This document shows positions 1 through 5,581 of a stretch of DNA of 11,147 nt, piece after piece. Both the position numbers and the translations under genes were made by a program. The stretch lies in assembly GCA_007120565.1 (NCBI GenBank), contig SKNK01000324.1, forward strand, positions 1-11,147, given 5' to 3'. Below the pieces are notes generated by a model. The model was not told the DNA's origin and searched no databases. It saw nothing but the letters and a program-made list of their open reading frames with translations. Source of the DNA: Nitriliruptoraceae bacterium. Lineage in GTDB: Bacteria > Actinomycetota > Nitriliruptoria > Nitriliruptorales > Nitriliruptoraceae. The stretch's first letter is position 1, and the number at the start of each line of letters is the position of its first letter.

Positions 1-471
1 CTGGGGGAGTACCCGGCGGAGGGGTTCGACAAGGTCATGGACACCAACGTCCGGGCCCCGTTCCTGCTGACCCAGGCGCTCCTGCCCTCGCTCGAGGCTG
101 CGGCCACCGAGGAGGATCCCGGTCGGGTGATCATGATCGGGTCGATCGACGGGCTGGTCGTGCCCAGCTTCGAGTCCTACGCGTACTCGGCGTCGAAGGC
201 GGCGATCCATATGCTGACCCGTCACGTCGGCAAGGCCGTCGCCAGCCGCAACGTCACGGTCAACGCCATCGCTCCCGGGCTGTTCCCCTCGAAGATGACC
301 GCGTTCCTGTTCGATGAACACGAAGCCGAGGTGGTCGCTGCGATCCCGCGTGGCCGCGCGGGAACGCCCGAGGATCTGGTCGGCACCGTGATCTACCTCG
401 CCTCTCGAGCCGGCGCCTACACCACCGGAGCCGTGCTTCCGGTTGACGGCGGCTACGCGACGCTACGGTGA
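1..471 (+). CDS. SDR family oxidoreductase, 3' part (5' end outside window)
   Basis: Frame 1 is open from the first base to the TGA at 469-471, giving the last 156 residues of a short-chain dehydrogenase/reductase (classical members are about 250 residues). The missing ~95 residues would carry the TGxxxGxG dinucleotide site. Seen here: the TNVRAPFLLTQ helix, catalytic Ser in MIGSIDG (fragment residue 48), the catalytic YSASK motif (Tyr62, Lys66), the NAIAPG loop after the active site and a C-terminal PVDGGY. The catalytic residues visible are intact, so it should be an active, cytoplasmic NAD(P)(H)-dependent reductase or dehydrogenase. The substrate cannot be read from the sequence; 3-oxoacyl-ACP reductase-like and sugar or steroid dehydrogenase-like members share these motifs. 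An internal ATG at 37 is not the start, because conserved SDR sequence continues upstream of it. Two hairpins follow the stop. Confidence 0.93.
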   Translation: MGEYPAEGFDKVMDTNVRAPFLLTQALLPSLEAAATEEDPGRVIMIGSIDGLVVPSFESYAYSASKAAIHMLTRHVGKAVASRNVTVNAIAPGLFPSKMTAFLFDEHEAEVVAAIPRGRAGTPEDLVGTVIYLASRAGAYTTGAVLPVDGGYATLR

Positions 472-481
472 GGTCGGTGAA

Positions 482-513
482 GGTCCAAGGACCCTTAAGC
501 CGGCGTGCGCCGG
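482..513 (+). terminator. Possible terminator: two tandem hairpins after the SDR gene
   Basis: Eleven bases after the SDR stop, GGTCC-AA-GGACC (482-493) forms one perfect inverted repeat. CCGGCG-TG-CGCCGG (500-513) forms a second. No T-run follows, so this is at best a U-less terminator of the kind proposed for high-GC actinobacteria. It could equally be part of the structured leader of the next gene. Confidence 0.35.
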
Positions 514-556
514 AGCCGACGAACCGACTAGCGGGACGGCGACGTCTCGGGTCCGT

Positions 557-626
557 GCGTGGCTGCTCGTCGGCCACGCTTCCTCGCCATCAGCAGCAAC
601 ATGAGGCACACTAGCCACGCTGGCTA
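557..626 (+). promoter_or_regulatory. Structured leader upstream of the M23 hydrolase gene
   Basis: Two perfect inverted repeats lie between the SDR gene and the M23 start. GCGTGGC (557-563) pairs with GCCACGC (573-579) across a 9-base loop. TAGCCA-CGC-TGGCTA (612-626) is a near-palindrome ending 37 bases before the GTG start. The second could be a protein operator or an RNA hairpin. I could not match the region to a riboswitch class I know. No convincing -35/-10 pair was recognised. Confidence 0.3.
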
Positions 627-663
627 CGGCCGGTCAGATGTGGTACGCAACGAAGGGATCGGC

Positions 664-2055
664 GTGCAGCACCCTCCATCGCGGCACGGACGCCTTCTCG
701 GGCGTTCGGGCATCTTGATGGTCGCCGTCTTCGCTCTGGTCCTACCCTTCACCGCTCTGCCCGCGCAGTCGCAGTCGAGCGAGGAGATCCAGCGGGAGCT
801 GCAGGAGACCGAACGCGAGGTCGAGCAGTACGAGTCACGCCTCGGCGATGTCCGCAGCGAACTCGACGTCGCGATCCAGGAGCTGGCCGAGATCGGGCTT
901 CGTCTCGAGGAAGCCCGTGCGCGGCTCGTTGCCGCCGAAGGGCAGGTAGCGCTGGCCGAGAACGCTTTGGATGAGGCGCTGGAGGAGCGCGAGCTGGCCG
1001 CGGAGGAACACCAGGACGCGGTGCAGCTGCTCGATCGCACCGAGGTCCAGCTGCTCGAGGCGGAGCAGCGCCTGGCGACCCAGCTGATCGAGTCCTTCAA
1101 GTACGGATCCGCCGGTGCGCAGCGCGGAGCGATGATGCTCGAGGTGCTGCGGCGATCCGAGGATCCCAACAGCTTCGTCGTCGGGATGAAGCAGCTGCAG
1201 GCGGTCATCGACGACCAGGACTCCACGGTCACCGACGTCTTCACCCTTCGGGACGAACATGCTGACCTGGCCGACCAGGCTGCACTCGCACGTCGAGAGG
1301 CCTCCCAGGCCGCGGCCGACGCCGAGCAGACCTTGCAGAAGCTCGAGGAACTCAAGGCCGAGGCCGAACAGATCGCTCAGGATATCGCGGAGGACGAGCA
1401 GCGTCAGCGGCAGGTCACCGACGGGTTGCAACAGTCCGAGTCCGAGCTGGCCGCGACCCTCCAGCAGGTCAGCCAGCGCGAGTCCGAACAGCGTGCCGCG
1501 TTCCGCGAGGCCCGTGACCGCGAGGAGGCCGAGCGCGCTGCCGAGGAGGCTGCCGCGCGACGTGCCGCGAACCGCGGCGGAGGTGGCGGTAACGGCGGCG
1601 GCTTCCCGGGTGCACAGGGCGGCCCGTTCATCGACGGGATGGTCTGCCCGGTGCAAGGCGCGGTCGCGAGTCGGGATTTCCAGAACGACTGGGGTTTCCC
1701 CCGCTCCGGAGGTCGCTGGCATCAGGGCAACGATGTCTTCGCCAACCGCGGCACCCCCGTGGTTGCGGTGCACGACGCGACGGTGGTGTCGTGGAACCCA
1801 CCGAGCAGCCAGACACGCCTCGGTGGGATCACGGTCACCTACGAGACGGCCGACGGCAGCCGCTGGTACAACGCCCACCTCGACACGATCGCGGACGGGG
1901 TCGCTCCCGGCGCCTCAGTGAGTCGCGGGCAGGTCATCGGCACCGTCGGGAACACCGGCAACGCCCGCACCACCCCGCCGCACCTGCACATCGGTCGACG
2001 TCACGGTGGGAGTCCCGTCAACCCCTGGCCGTCGATCAGCCAGGTCTGCCGCTGA
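664..2055 (+). CDS. Secreted coiled-coil M23 peptidoglycan endopeptidase
   Basis: 463 residues from a GTG at 664. That start is preferred because a purine-rich GAAGGG lies 6 bases upstream and places a basic N-region before a hydrophobic stretch ending ALPAQS, a plausible Sec signal peptide. GTG 559, ATG 601 and ATG 718 are in-frame alternatives. Domain order: signal peptide (~1-36); long Glu/Gln/Ala-rich coiled coil (~38-300) with a hinge-like break around the GSAGAQRG region; Gly-rich linker (~305-324); C-terminal M23 (LytM/lysostaphin-like) domain. The zinc and catalytic residues are complete: His353 and Asp357 (HQGND), His405 (NAHL), His440 and His442 (HLH). It should cut peptide cross-links of peptidoglycan outside the membrane. 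The coiled coil plus M23 layout resembles EnvC-type hydrolases, which are controlled through FtsEX, but FtsEX is not in the window. The only two cysteines of the mature protein (328 and 462) bracket the M23 domain and could form a disulfide. Confidence 0.93.
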   Translation: MQHPPSRHGRLLGRSGILMVAVFALVLPFTALPAQSQSSEEIQRELQETEREVEQYESRLGDVRSELDVAIQELAEIGLRLEEARARLVAAEGQVALAENALDEALEERELAAEEHQDAVQLLDRTEVQLLEAEQRLATQLIESFKYGSAGAQRGAMMLEVLRRSEDPNSFVVGMKQLQAVIDDQDSTVTDVFTLRDEHADLADQAALARREASQAAADAEQTLQKLEELKAEAEQIAQDIAEDEQRQRQVTDGLQQSESELAATLQQVSQRESEQRAAFREARDREEAERAAEEAAARRAANRGGGGGNGGGFPGAQGGPFIDGMVCPVQGAVASRDFQNDWGFPRSGGRWHQGNDVFANRGTPVVAVHDATVVSWNPPSSQTRLGGITVTYETADGSRWYNAHLDTIADGVAPGASVSRGQVIGTVGNTGNARTTPPHLHIGRRHGGSPVNPWPSISQVCR

Positions 2056-2058
2056 CCT

Positions 2059-2073
2059 GCTGAGCGGTTCAGC
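2059..2073. terminator. Possible bidirectional terminator between convergent genes
   Basis: GCTGA-GCGGT-TCAGC is a perfect 5-bp stem with a 5-base loop, in the 13-base gap between the M23 stop (2053-2055) and the stop of the minus-strand membrane gene (2069-2071). It overlaps the latter stop. Position suits a shared terminator; the stem is short and there is no T-run on either strand. Confidence 0.35.
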
Positions 2074-2713
2074 GAGCGGAGCGCACGCCGGGCGGAGGGG
2101 TCTGGGCGGGGTCCGCGTCGGGGATCCGAAGTCGTGGTAGGAACCAGTGGACCAAGGGGCCGATCGTCACCGCGAACAGCACGGTCCCCAACCCGACGGT
2201 GCCGCCCAGCACGTACCCGATGATCAGGACACCGATCTCGACCGTCGCTCGGGCGAGGCCGACCGGCCATCCGCGGCGTGCCAGTCCGGTCATGATCCCG
2301 TCACGAGGTCCGGAGCCGAGGCCGACGCCGAGGTAGAACCCGGAGCCGATACCGAACAGCAGGGGCCCGGCGATCATCAGCGCGACGCGCAGGGACAGGC
2401 TGTCCGGGGTCTGCAGCCACAACAGCGTCACGTCGATCACGATCCCGATCACCAGTACGTTCAGGACGGTGCCGACGCCGGGCCGTTCCTTCAGTGGCCA
2501 CCAGAGCCCGAGGACACCCAGTCCGACGATGATCGCCATCATCCCGATCGGGATCCCCGTGTTGCGGGACAAGCCCTGATGTAGCACGTCCCAGGGACCG
2601 AGGCCGAGATCGCTCGCCACGCCTGCAGCGATGCCCCAGCCGCACAGCACGAGCCCGAAGATCAGTCGGGGGAGCCGTCGGCGCAGTTCGGTGCGTGCGT
2701 GGTTCGGGGACAT
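2069..2713 (-). CDS. YczE/YitT-like integral membrane protein
   Basis: 214 residues, ATG start at 2713 on the minus strand. The sequence is largely hydrophobic, with helices at roughly residues 14-34, 53-72, 79-101, 108-132 and 154-190, joined by short loops and followed by a Pro-rich tail. The first loop reads DLGLGPWDVLHQGLS followed by TGIPIG, and a related Gly/Pro loop (GVGLGSGPRDG) occurs about residue 130. This internal repeat pattern is characteristic of the YczE/YyaS/YitT membrane protein group. The molecular role of the group is not firmly known; transport or export has been suggested. No clear Shine-Dalgarno precedes the ATG. The gene lies 57 bases downstream of the acetyltransferase gene on the same strand and probably shares its transcript. 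Confidence 0.85.
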   Translation of the reverse strand: MSPNHARTELRRRLPRLIFGLVLCGWGIAAGVASDLGLGPWDVLHQGLSRNTGIPIGMMAIIVGLGVLGLWWPLKERPGVGTVLNVLVIGIVIDVTLLWLQTPDSLSLRVALMIAGPLLFGIGSGFYLGVGLGSGPRDGIMTGLARRGWPVGLARATVEIGVLIIGYVLGGTVGLGTVLFAVTIGPLVHWFLPRLRIPDADPAQTPPPGVRSAR

Positions 2714-2770
2714 GCGCGAACGGTAACCCGCCGACGGTTCCCCGGACGATCCGTTCGTCCTGCCGACCGC

Positions 2771-3550
2771 TCAGCGCTCGTCGCGCTCCTGCAGCCAGGT
2801 CTCGAGCTCGGCCCGGATATCGCGCAGCTCCTCGGGATCGCCCGGGTCGCCCAGACTGTCGGGGGGTGAGCTGTCCGCTCCGGTGTCCCGGCGGGCCGTC
2901 TTGCGGCCGCGGCCCCAGATCGGCGGGAAGATGCTCGCGAGTCGTCGTTGTCCGCGGGCGATCTGGTCGAAGGCCTGTCCGGCCGGAGAGCTCGGCAGCT
3001 GGCTCTCGTCGTCGGGGACGGCCAGGTCGACCCGCCACAACCCGTCGGTCTCCAACTCGCGGGTCGCGCCGAGGTTGTCGAACACCTCCAGCATGGCGTG
3101 GTTGCCGTCGAGGACGTAGTTGCGGAACACCTCGACCTGGTTACGACGTGCCCGTCGGGCGATGGCGCCGAGCAACAGGGTGCCAGCGCCGGTTCCCTGG
3201 TAGCGATCCGCGACGGTGACCGCGGCTTCGGCGACGCGCGGATCATCGGTGTTGCGGATGTAGCGGGCAACCCCGACCCCGGGCACCTCGGGACGATCGA
3301 GGTCGATGGCGACGATGGCCTCGTGGTCGACGTGATCGACCTGGGTCAGGTAGTCCAGCTGCTCGTCGGTCAGCTGCTCGATCGCCTCGTGGAACCGTAG
3401 GTAGCGCGTCGCCGGCGACAGCTCGGACATGCCAGCGGCGATCCGATCACGGTCCGAGGGGCGGATCTGGCGTAGGAGCACGTTCGTGCCGTCGCGGAGG
3501 GTGACCCGGCGATGCCACTCGCCCTGGGTCGGTTGCAGTGGATCGGTCAC
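2771..3550 (-). CDS. GNAT family N-acetyltransferase
   Basis: 259 residues from a GTG at 3550 (minus strand); a GAGGGG lies about 11 bases upstream. The GNAT fold starts at once (VTLRDGTNVLLRQIRPSD, ~16-33). Motif A with the acetyl-CoA pyrophosphate loop is at ~113-130, with Q118-G-T-G-A-G123 matching the Q/RxxGxG/A rule. The following helix holds N150 and MLEVFDNLGA, as expected for motif B. Residues 15-75 (SPATRYLRF and onward) resemble the acyltransferase domain found alone or fused in protein-lysine acetyltransferases of the Pat type, but no cyclic-nucleotide or CoA-ligase domain is attached. A charged, Pro-rich tail (~180-259) extends past the fold. The acceptor, whether protein lysine or small amine, cannot be read from the sequence. 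The downstream gene is the YczE-like membrane protein. Confidence 0.9.
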   Translation of the reverse strand: MTDPLQPTQGEWHRRVTLRDGTNVLLRQIRPSDRDRIAAGMSELSPATRYLRFHEAIEQLTDEQLDYLTQVDHVDHEAIVAIDLDRPEVPGVGVARYIRNTDDPRVAEAAVTVADRYQGTGAGTLLLGAIARRARRNQVEVFRNYVLDGNHAMLEVFDNLGATRELETDGLWRVDLAVPDDESQLPSSPAGQAFDQIARGQRRLASIFPPIWGRGRKTARRDTGADSSPPDSLGDPGDPEELRDIRAELETWLQERDER

Positions 3551-3572
3551 GGGTTCGCCTACCCCTCGGAGC

Positions 3573-3683
3573 GGTCACCCCAAGGGTAGGGGGCGGGAGC
3601 GAGGTTCCGGCCGACCAGCCGACGCCGGCTGTTGGCGAACCAGCCTCGCGACCATCTAGGCTTCCCTTCTCTTGGGGTGAACC
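3573..3683. repeat. Inverted ~20-base element on both sides of a divergent promoter region
   Basis: TCACCCCAAG (3575-3584) and CTTGGGGTGA (3671-3680) are perfect reverse complements, with 86 bases between them. The similarity extends to about 20 bases: the plus strand of 3664-3683 and the minus strand of 3573-3591 differ by two substitutions and one single-base gap. Each copy is oriented toward its own gene: the acetyltransferase GTG is 22 bases past one, and the small membrane peptide GTG 20 bases past the other. This fits a shared regulator site or a duplicated promoter/leader segment. Confidence 0.55.
3632..3662 (+). promoter_or_regulatory. Putative promoter for the small peptide / molybdoenzyme genes
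   Basis: A TTGGCG (3632-3637) and a TAGGCT (3657-3662) are separated by 19 bases. TAGGCT fits the TAnnnT pattern of actinobacterial -10 boxes. The spacing is 1-2 bases long, so the -35 assignment is weak. A start about 7 bases downstream would fall in the CTTGGGGTGA element. Confidence 0.35.
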
Positions 3684-3703
3684 TGGTGAACTCGGAGGTC
3701 GAC

Positions 3704-3799
3704 GTGAGCGGTGGGCAGTGGTTGATGGCGTTGGGCGCGGCTGCGCTGGTTGCCGTGGGTCTGACCGCCGCGATGAGCTGGTGGCTGCTCGGCATCTGA
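3704..3799 (+). CDS. 31-residue single-helix membrane peptide
   Basis: A short reading frame from GTG 3704 to TGA 3797-3799. A GGAGG at 3694-3698 sits 5 bases before the start, an optimal ribosome-binding site and the strongest evidence that the frame is used. The peptide begins MSGGQW, continues with a ~20-residue Ala/Leu/Val/Gly-rich hydrophobic segment and ends SWWLLGI, so it is essentially one transmembrane helix with aromatic residues at both edges. I do not recognise a family. It lies 98 bases upstream of the membrane-anchored molybdenum enzyme on the same strand and may be cotranscribed. A role as a small subunit or stabiliser of a membrane complex is only a suggestion. Confidence 0.6.
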   Translation: MSGGQWLMALGAAALVAVGLTAAMSWWLLGI

Positions 3800-3829
3800 A
3801 CCGCACGACCGTTGGCGCCGAACCCTGCA

Positions 3830-3858
3830 GGACCCGACCCTTGCGGTGTGCCGGGTCC
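3830..3858 (+). terminator. Inverted repeat after the small peptide gene
   Basis: GGACCCG (3830-3836) and CGGGTCC (3852-3858) form a perfect 7-bp stem with a 15-base loop, beginning 30 bases after the peptide stop. There is no T-run, so it may be a weak terminator, an attenuator or a transcript-stabilising hairpin. Confidence 0.3.
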
Positions 3859-3860
3859 CG

Positions 3861-3873
3861 ACCGATGATCGGT
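3861..3873. promoter_or_regulatory. 13-base palindrome before the molybdoenzyme gene, possible operator
   Basis: ACCGAT-G-ATCGGT is a perfect dyad, 13 bases before the GAGGAG ribosome-binding site (3887-3892) and 24 bases before the ATG. The odd-centre symmetry suits a dimeric repressor site. It could also extend the neighbouring hairpin region. Confidence 0.3.
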
Positions 3874-3897
3874 ACGGGTAGGTCCTGAGGAGCGCCG

Positions 3898-5439
3898 ATG
3901 CCAGTGAGCCGGATAGCTGCGGCAGCCGGTGCTGTTGCGGTCGTTGCCTCCATCGGGATCGGTGAACTCCTCGCGGGCCTCGTCGCGTCGGTTCCGTCCC
4001 CGGTGGATGCGATCGGTCAAGCCCTGATCCCGCGGTTCCCCGGTGCGGTCACGACCTGGGCCATCGCCACCTTCGGGTCGGCCAACCGGGCGGTGTTGCT
4101 CTCGTCGATCGTGGTGGTCGCGCTGCTGATCGGAGCGGCGGCCGGGGTCCTCGCCCGCGCGACCCCGGGCCTGCCCGTCGTGCTGTTCGTCCTCGCCGGT
4201 GGGTTCGGGGTCGTGGCGTCGTTGAACCAGCCCGGGGCCAGCTTCGTTCCGGTGCTGCTCGCGATCGCCGCGGCGGTTGCGGTCGGCATCGCCGTCCTCC
4301 GGGCCAGTACGCGCTACCTCGACGACCCTGGACGACCGCCTCCTGCTGGCGAGGACGGTGTCGGGACGGTGTCTCGGCGCCGGGTGCTGGTCTCACTGGG
4401 CGGTGTGGCGATCGCGTCGGTCGCGGTGGGTAGCTTCGGCCGTTGGGGAACCGCTGACCGCGTCCGTACCGCGCCGGCCGAGGTCTCCCTACCACCCCCA
4501 GGAGCGACCGGCCCGACCATCACCTCGGCGCTCGACGCGTCGAGCGAGATCGACGGACTCTCGCCGATCCTCACCCCAACGGACCGGTTCTTCCGCATCG
4601 ACACGGCGTTGTCCGTCCCCCGGGTCGACCCGGACACCTGGCGACTGCGTATCACGGGGATGGTCGACCAGGAGCTCGAGTTCACCCTCGATCAGCTCCT
4701 GGACGAACCCTTCGACGAGGTGGATGCCACGATCGCGTGCGTGTCCAACGAGGTTGGCGGCGACCTGATCGGCACGGCGAGGTGGCTCGGGACCCCGCTG
4801 GTCGATCTGCTGGAGCGAGCCGGCATCGAGCCCGGCGCGACCCAGATCGTCGGACGCTCGGTCGACGGCTGGACCGCGGGGTTCCCGACCGAGCTCGCCC
4901 TCCAACAGCGTGAAGCGATCATCGCCGTGGGCATGAACGGTGAGCAGCTGCCGGAGCGGCACGGCTTCCCCGCACGGCTGATCATCCCCGGCCTGTTCGG
5001 GTACGTGTCGGCGACCAAGTGGCTGACCGAGATCGAGCTGACGACCTGGGAGGGCTTCGATGGCTACTGGGTCCCGCGTGGGTGGTCCAAGGAAGGGCCG
5101 ATCAAGACCGCATCGCGCATCGACGTCCCTCGAGCACGCGAACGGGTCTCTGCGGGCGACGTGGTGGTCGCTGGGGTCGCCTGGGCGCCAACACGAGGCA
5201 TCAGCGACGTCGAGGTGGATGTCGATGGCGAGGGGTTCCGTGCCGCGGACCTGGTCATGCCGTTGGCGGACACCACGTGGATCCAGTGGCGAACGACCAT
5301 CTCCCTGGACGAGGGTGAGCATGAGCTGACCGTCCGGGCCGTCGACGGGGACGGACAGCGGCAACCGGAAGGGCCGGCGCCGCCCGCACCCGATGGGTCC
5401 GAGGGATGGCACCGAAGGACGGTGTCGGTGGCCAGCTAG
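3898..5439 (+). CDS. Membrane-anchored molybdopterin-dependent oxidoreductase (sulfite oxidase fold)
   Basis: 513 residues; GAGGAG at 3887-3892 supports ATG 3898. The N-terminal third is a membrane domain with helices at about 5-29, 64-86, 89-108 and 116-137. A linker follows, then an SRRR (159-162) and a fifth helix (~163-182). The remaining ~300 residues are the sulfite-oxidase-type catalytic domain: DRFFRID, VDPDTWRLRITGMV, and the molybdenum-ligand Cys281 in IACVSNEVGG, followed by GTARWLGTPL. Next come GRSVDGWTAGFP, ARLIIPGLFGY and KWLTEIEL, all cofactor-pocket segments typical of the family. It ends with the Ig-like Mo-co dimerisation domain (~395-513; VAWAPTRGISDVEV). By topology the catalytic domain is probably extracytoplasmic. 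No cytochrome b or heme domain is attached, so the electron acceptor is unknown, and the substrate (sulfite, sulfoxide or other) is not determined. It stands alone on its strand, 142 bases before the lipid operon. Confidence 0.92.
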   Translation: MPVSRIAAAAGAVAVVASIGIGELLAGLVASVPSPVDAIGQALIPRFPGAVTTWAIATFGSANRAVLLSSIVVVALLIGAAAGVLARATPGLPVVLFVLAGGFGVVASLNQPGASFVPVLLAIAAAVAVGIAVLRASTRYLDDPGRPPPAGEDGVGTVSRRRVLVSLGGVAIASVAVGSFGRWGTADRVRTAPAEVSLPPPGATGPTITSALDASSEIDGLSPILTPTDRFFRIDTALSVPRVDPDTWRLRITGMVDQELEFTLDQLLDEPFDEVDATIACVSNEVGGDLIGTARWLGTPLVDLLERAGIEPGATQIVGRSVDGWTAGFPTELALQQREAIIAVGMNGEQLPERHGFPARLIIPGLFGYVSATKWLTEIELTTWEGFDGYWVPRGWSKEGPIKTASRIDVPRARERVSAGDVVVAGVAWAPTRGISDVEVDVDGEGFRAADLVMPLADTTWIQWRTTISLDEGEHELTVRAVDGDGQRQPEGPAPPAPDGSEGWHRRTVSVAS

Positions 5440-5446
5440 TCGCCGA

Positions 5447-5517
5447 GCCGGACCGTGCGTTCCGGCCCACCTGCGTGCTTGGGCGGAACCGCACGTTCCG
5501 GCCCACGTGCGTGCTCG
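5447..5517. repeat. Two head-to-tail ~36-base repeats
   Basis: Copy 1 (5447-5481) and copy 2 (5482-5517) are directly adjacent. The last 24 bases of each unit, beginning CGTTCCGGCCCAC, differ at only two positions. Each unit carries its own short hairpin: CCGGA/TCCGG (5448-5452 with 5461-5465) in copy 1, and CGGAAC/GTTCCG (5484-5489 with 5495-5500) in copy 2. A third CGTTCCG occurs alone at 5547-5553. The array starts 7 bases after the molybdoenzyme stop and could act as a terminator or as regulator sites for the operon downstream. Confidence 0.6.
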
Positions 5518-5543
5518 AACCCAACCGCGGTGCCCTCCAGCAC

Positions 5544-5567
5544 GAACGTTCCGTGGCAACAACCACG
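5544..5567 (+). promoter_or_regulatory. Palindrome and hairpin just before the operon's ribosome-binding site
   Basis: GAACGTTC (5544-5551) is an 8-base palindrome. CGTGG-CAACAA-CCACG (5552-5567) is a perfect 5-bp hairpin ending 3 bases before the GGAGG ribosome-binding site (5571-5575) of the FAD oxidoreductase gene. Placement suggests control of initiation of the operon; no -10/-35 pair could be assigned with confidence. Confidence 0.3.
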
Positions 5568-5581
5568 AGCGGAGGTCGGCG

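Noticed and set aside
472..560. c-di-AMP (ydaO-type) riboswitch before the hydrolase
   Set aside because: Only loose resemblances (GGTGAAGG, a GCCGA..CCGAC stretch) were seen. The conserved aptamer strings and spacing are not present.
835..1878. Long open frame on the minus strand opposite the M23 gene
   Set aside because: A shadow of GC-rich codon bias; the plus-strand frame has signal peptide, coiled coil and complete M23 motifs. The same applies to minus-strand frames at 4489-5763, 5255-6469, 8028-9056 and 9053-10162.
5485..5510. ECF sigma-factor promoter (GGAAC with a downstream CGTGC)
   Set aside because: The GGAAC is half of the repeat's hairpin, and the CGTGC is a poor match to an ECF -10. 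No sigma factor gene is nearby, so the call would not be supported.
5447..5553. CRISPR-like array from the 36-base periodicity
   Set aside because: The repeats are directly adjacent with no spacers, there are only two copies, and no cas genes are present.
5393..5581. Upstream extension of the FAD oxidoreductase reading frame by 63 codons
   Set aside because: The extension overlaps the molybdoenzyme stop and translates the tandem repeats. The FAD motif, GGAGG site and family start all point to GTG 5582.
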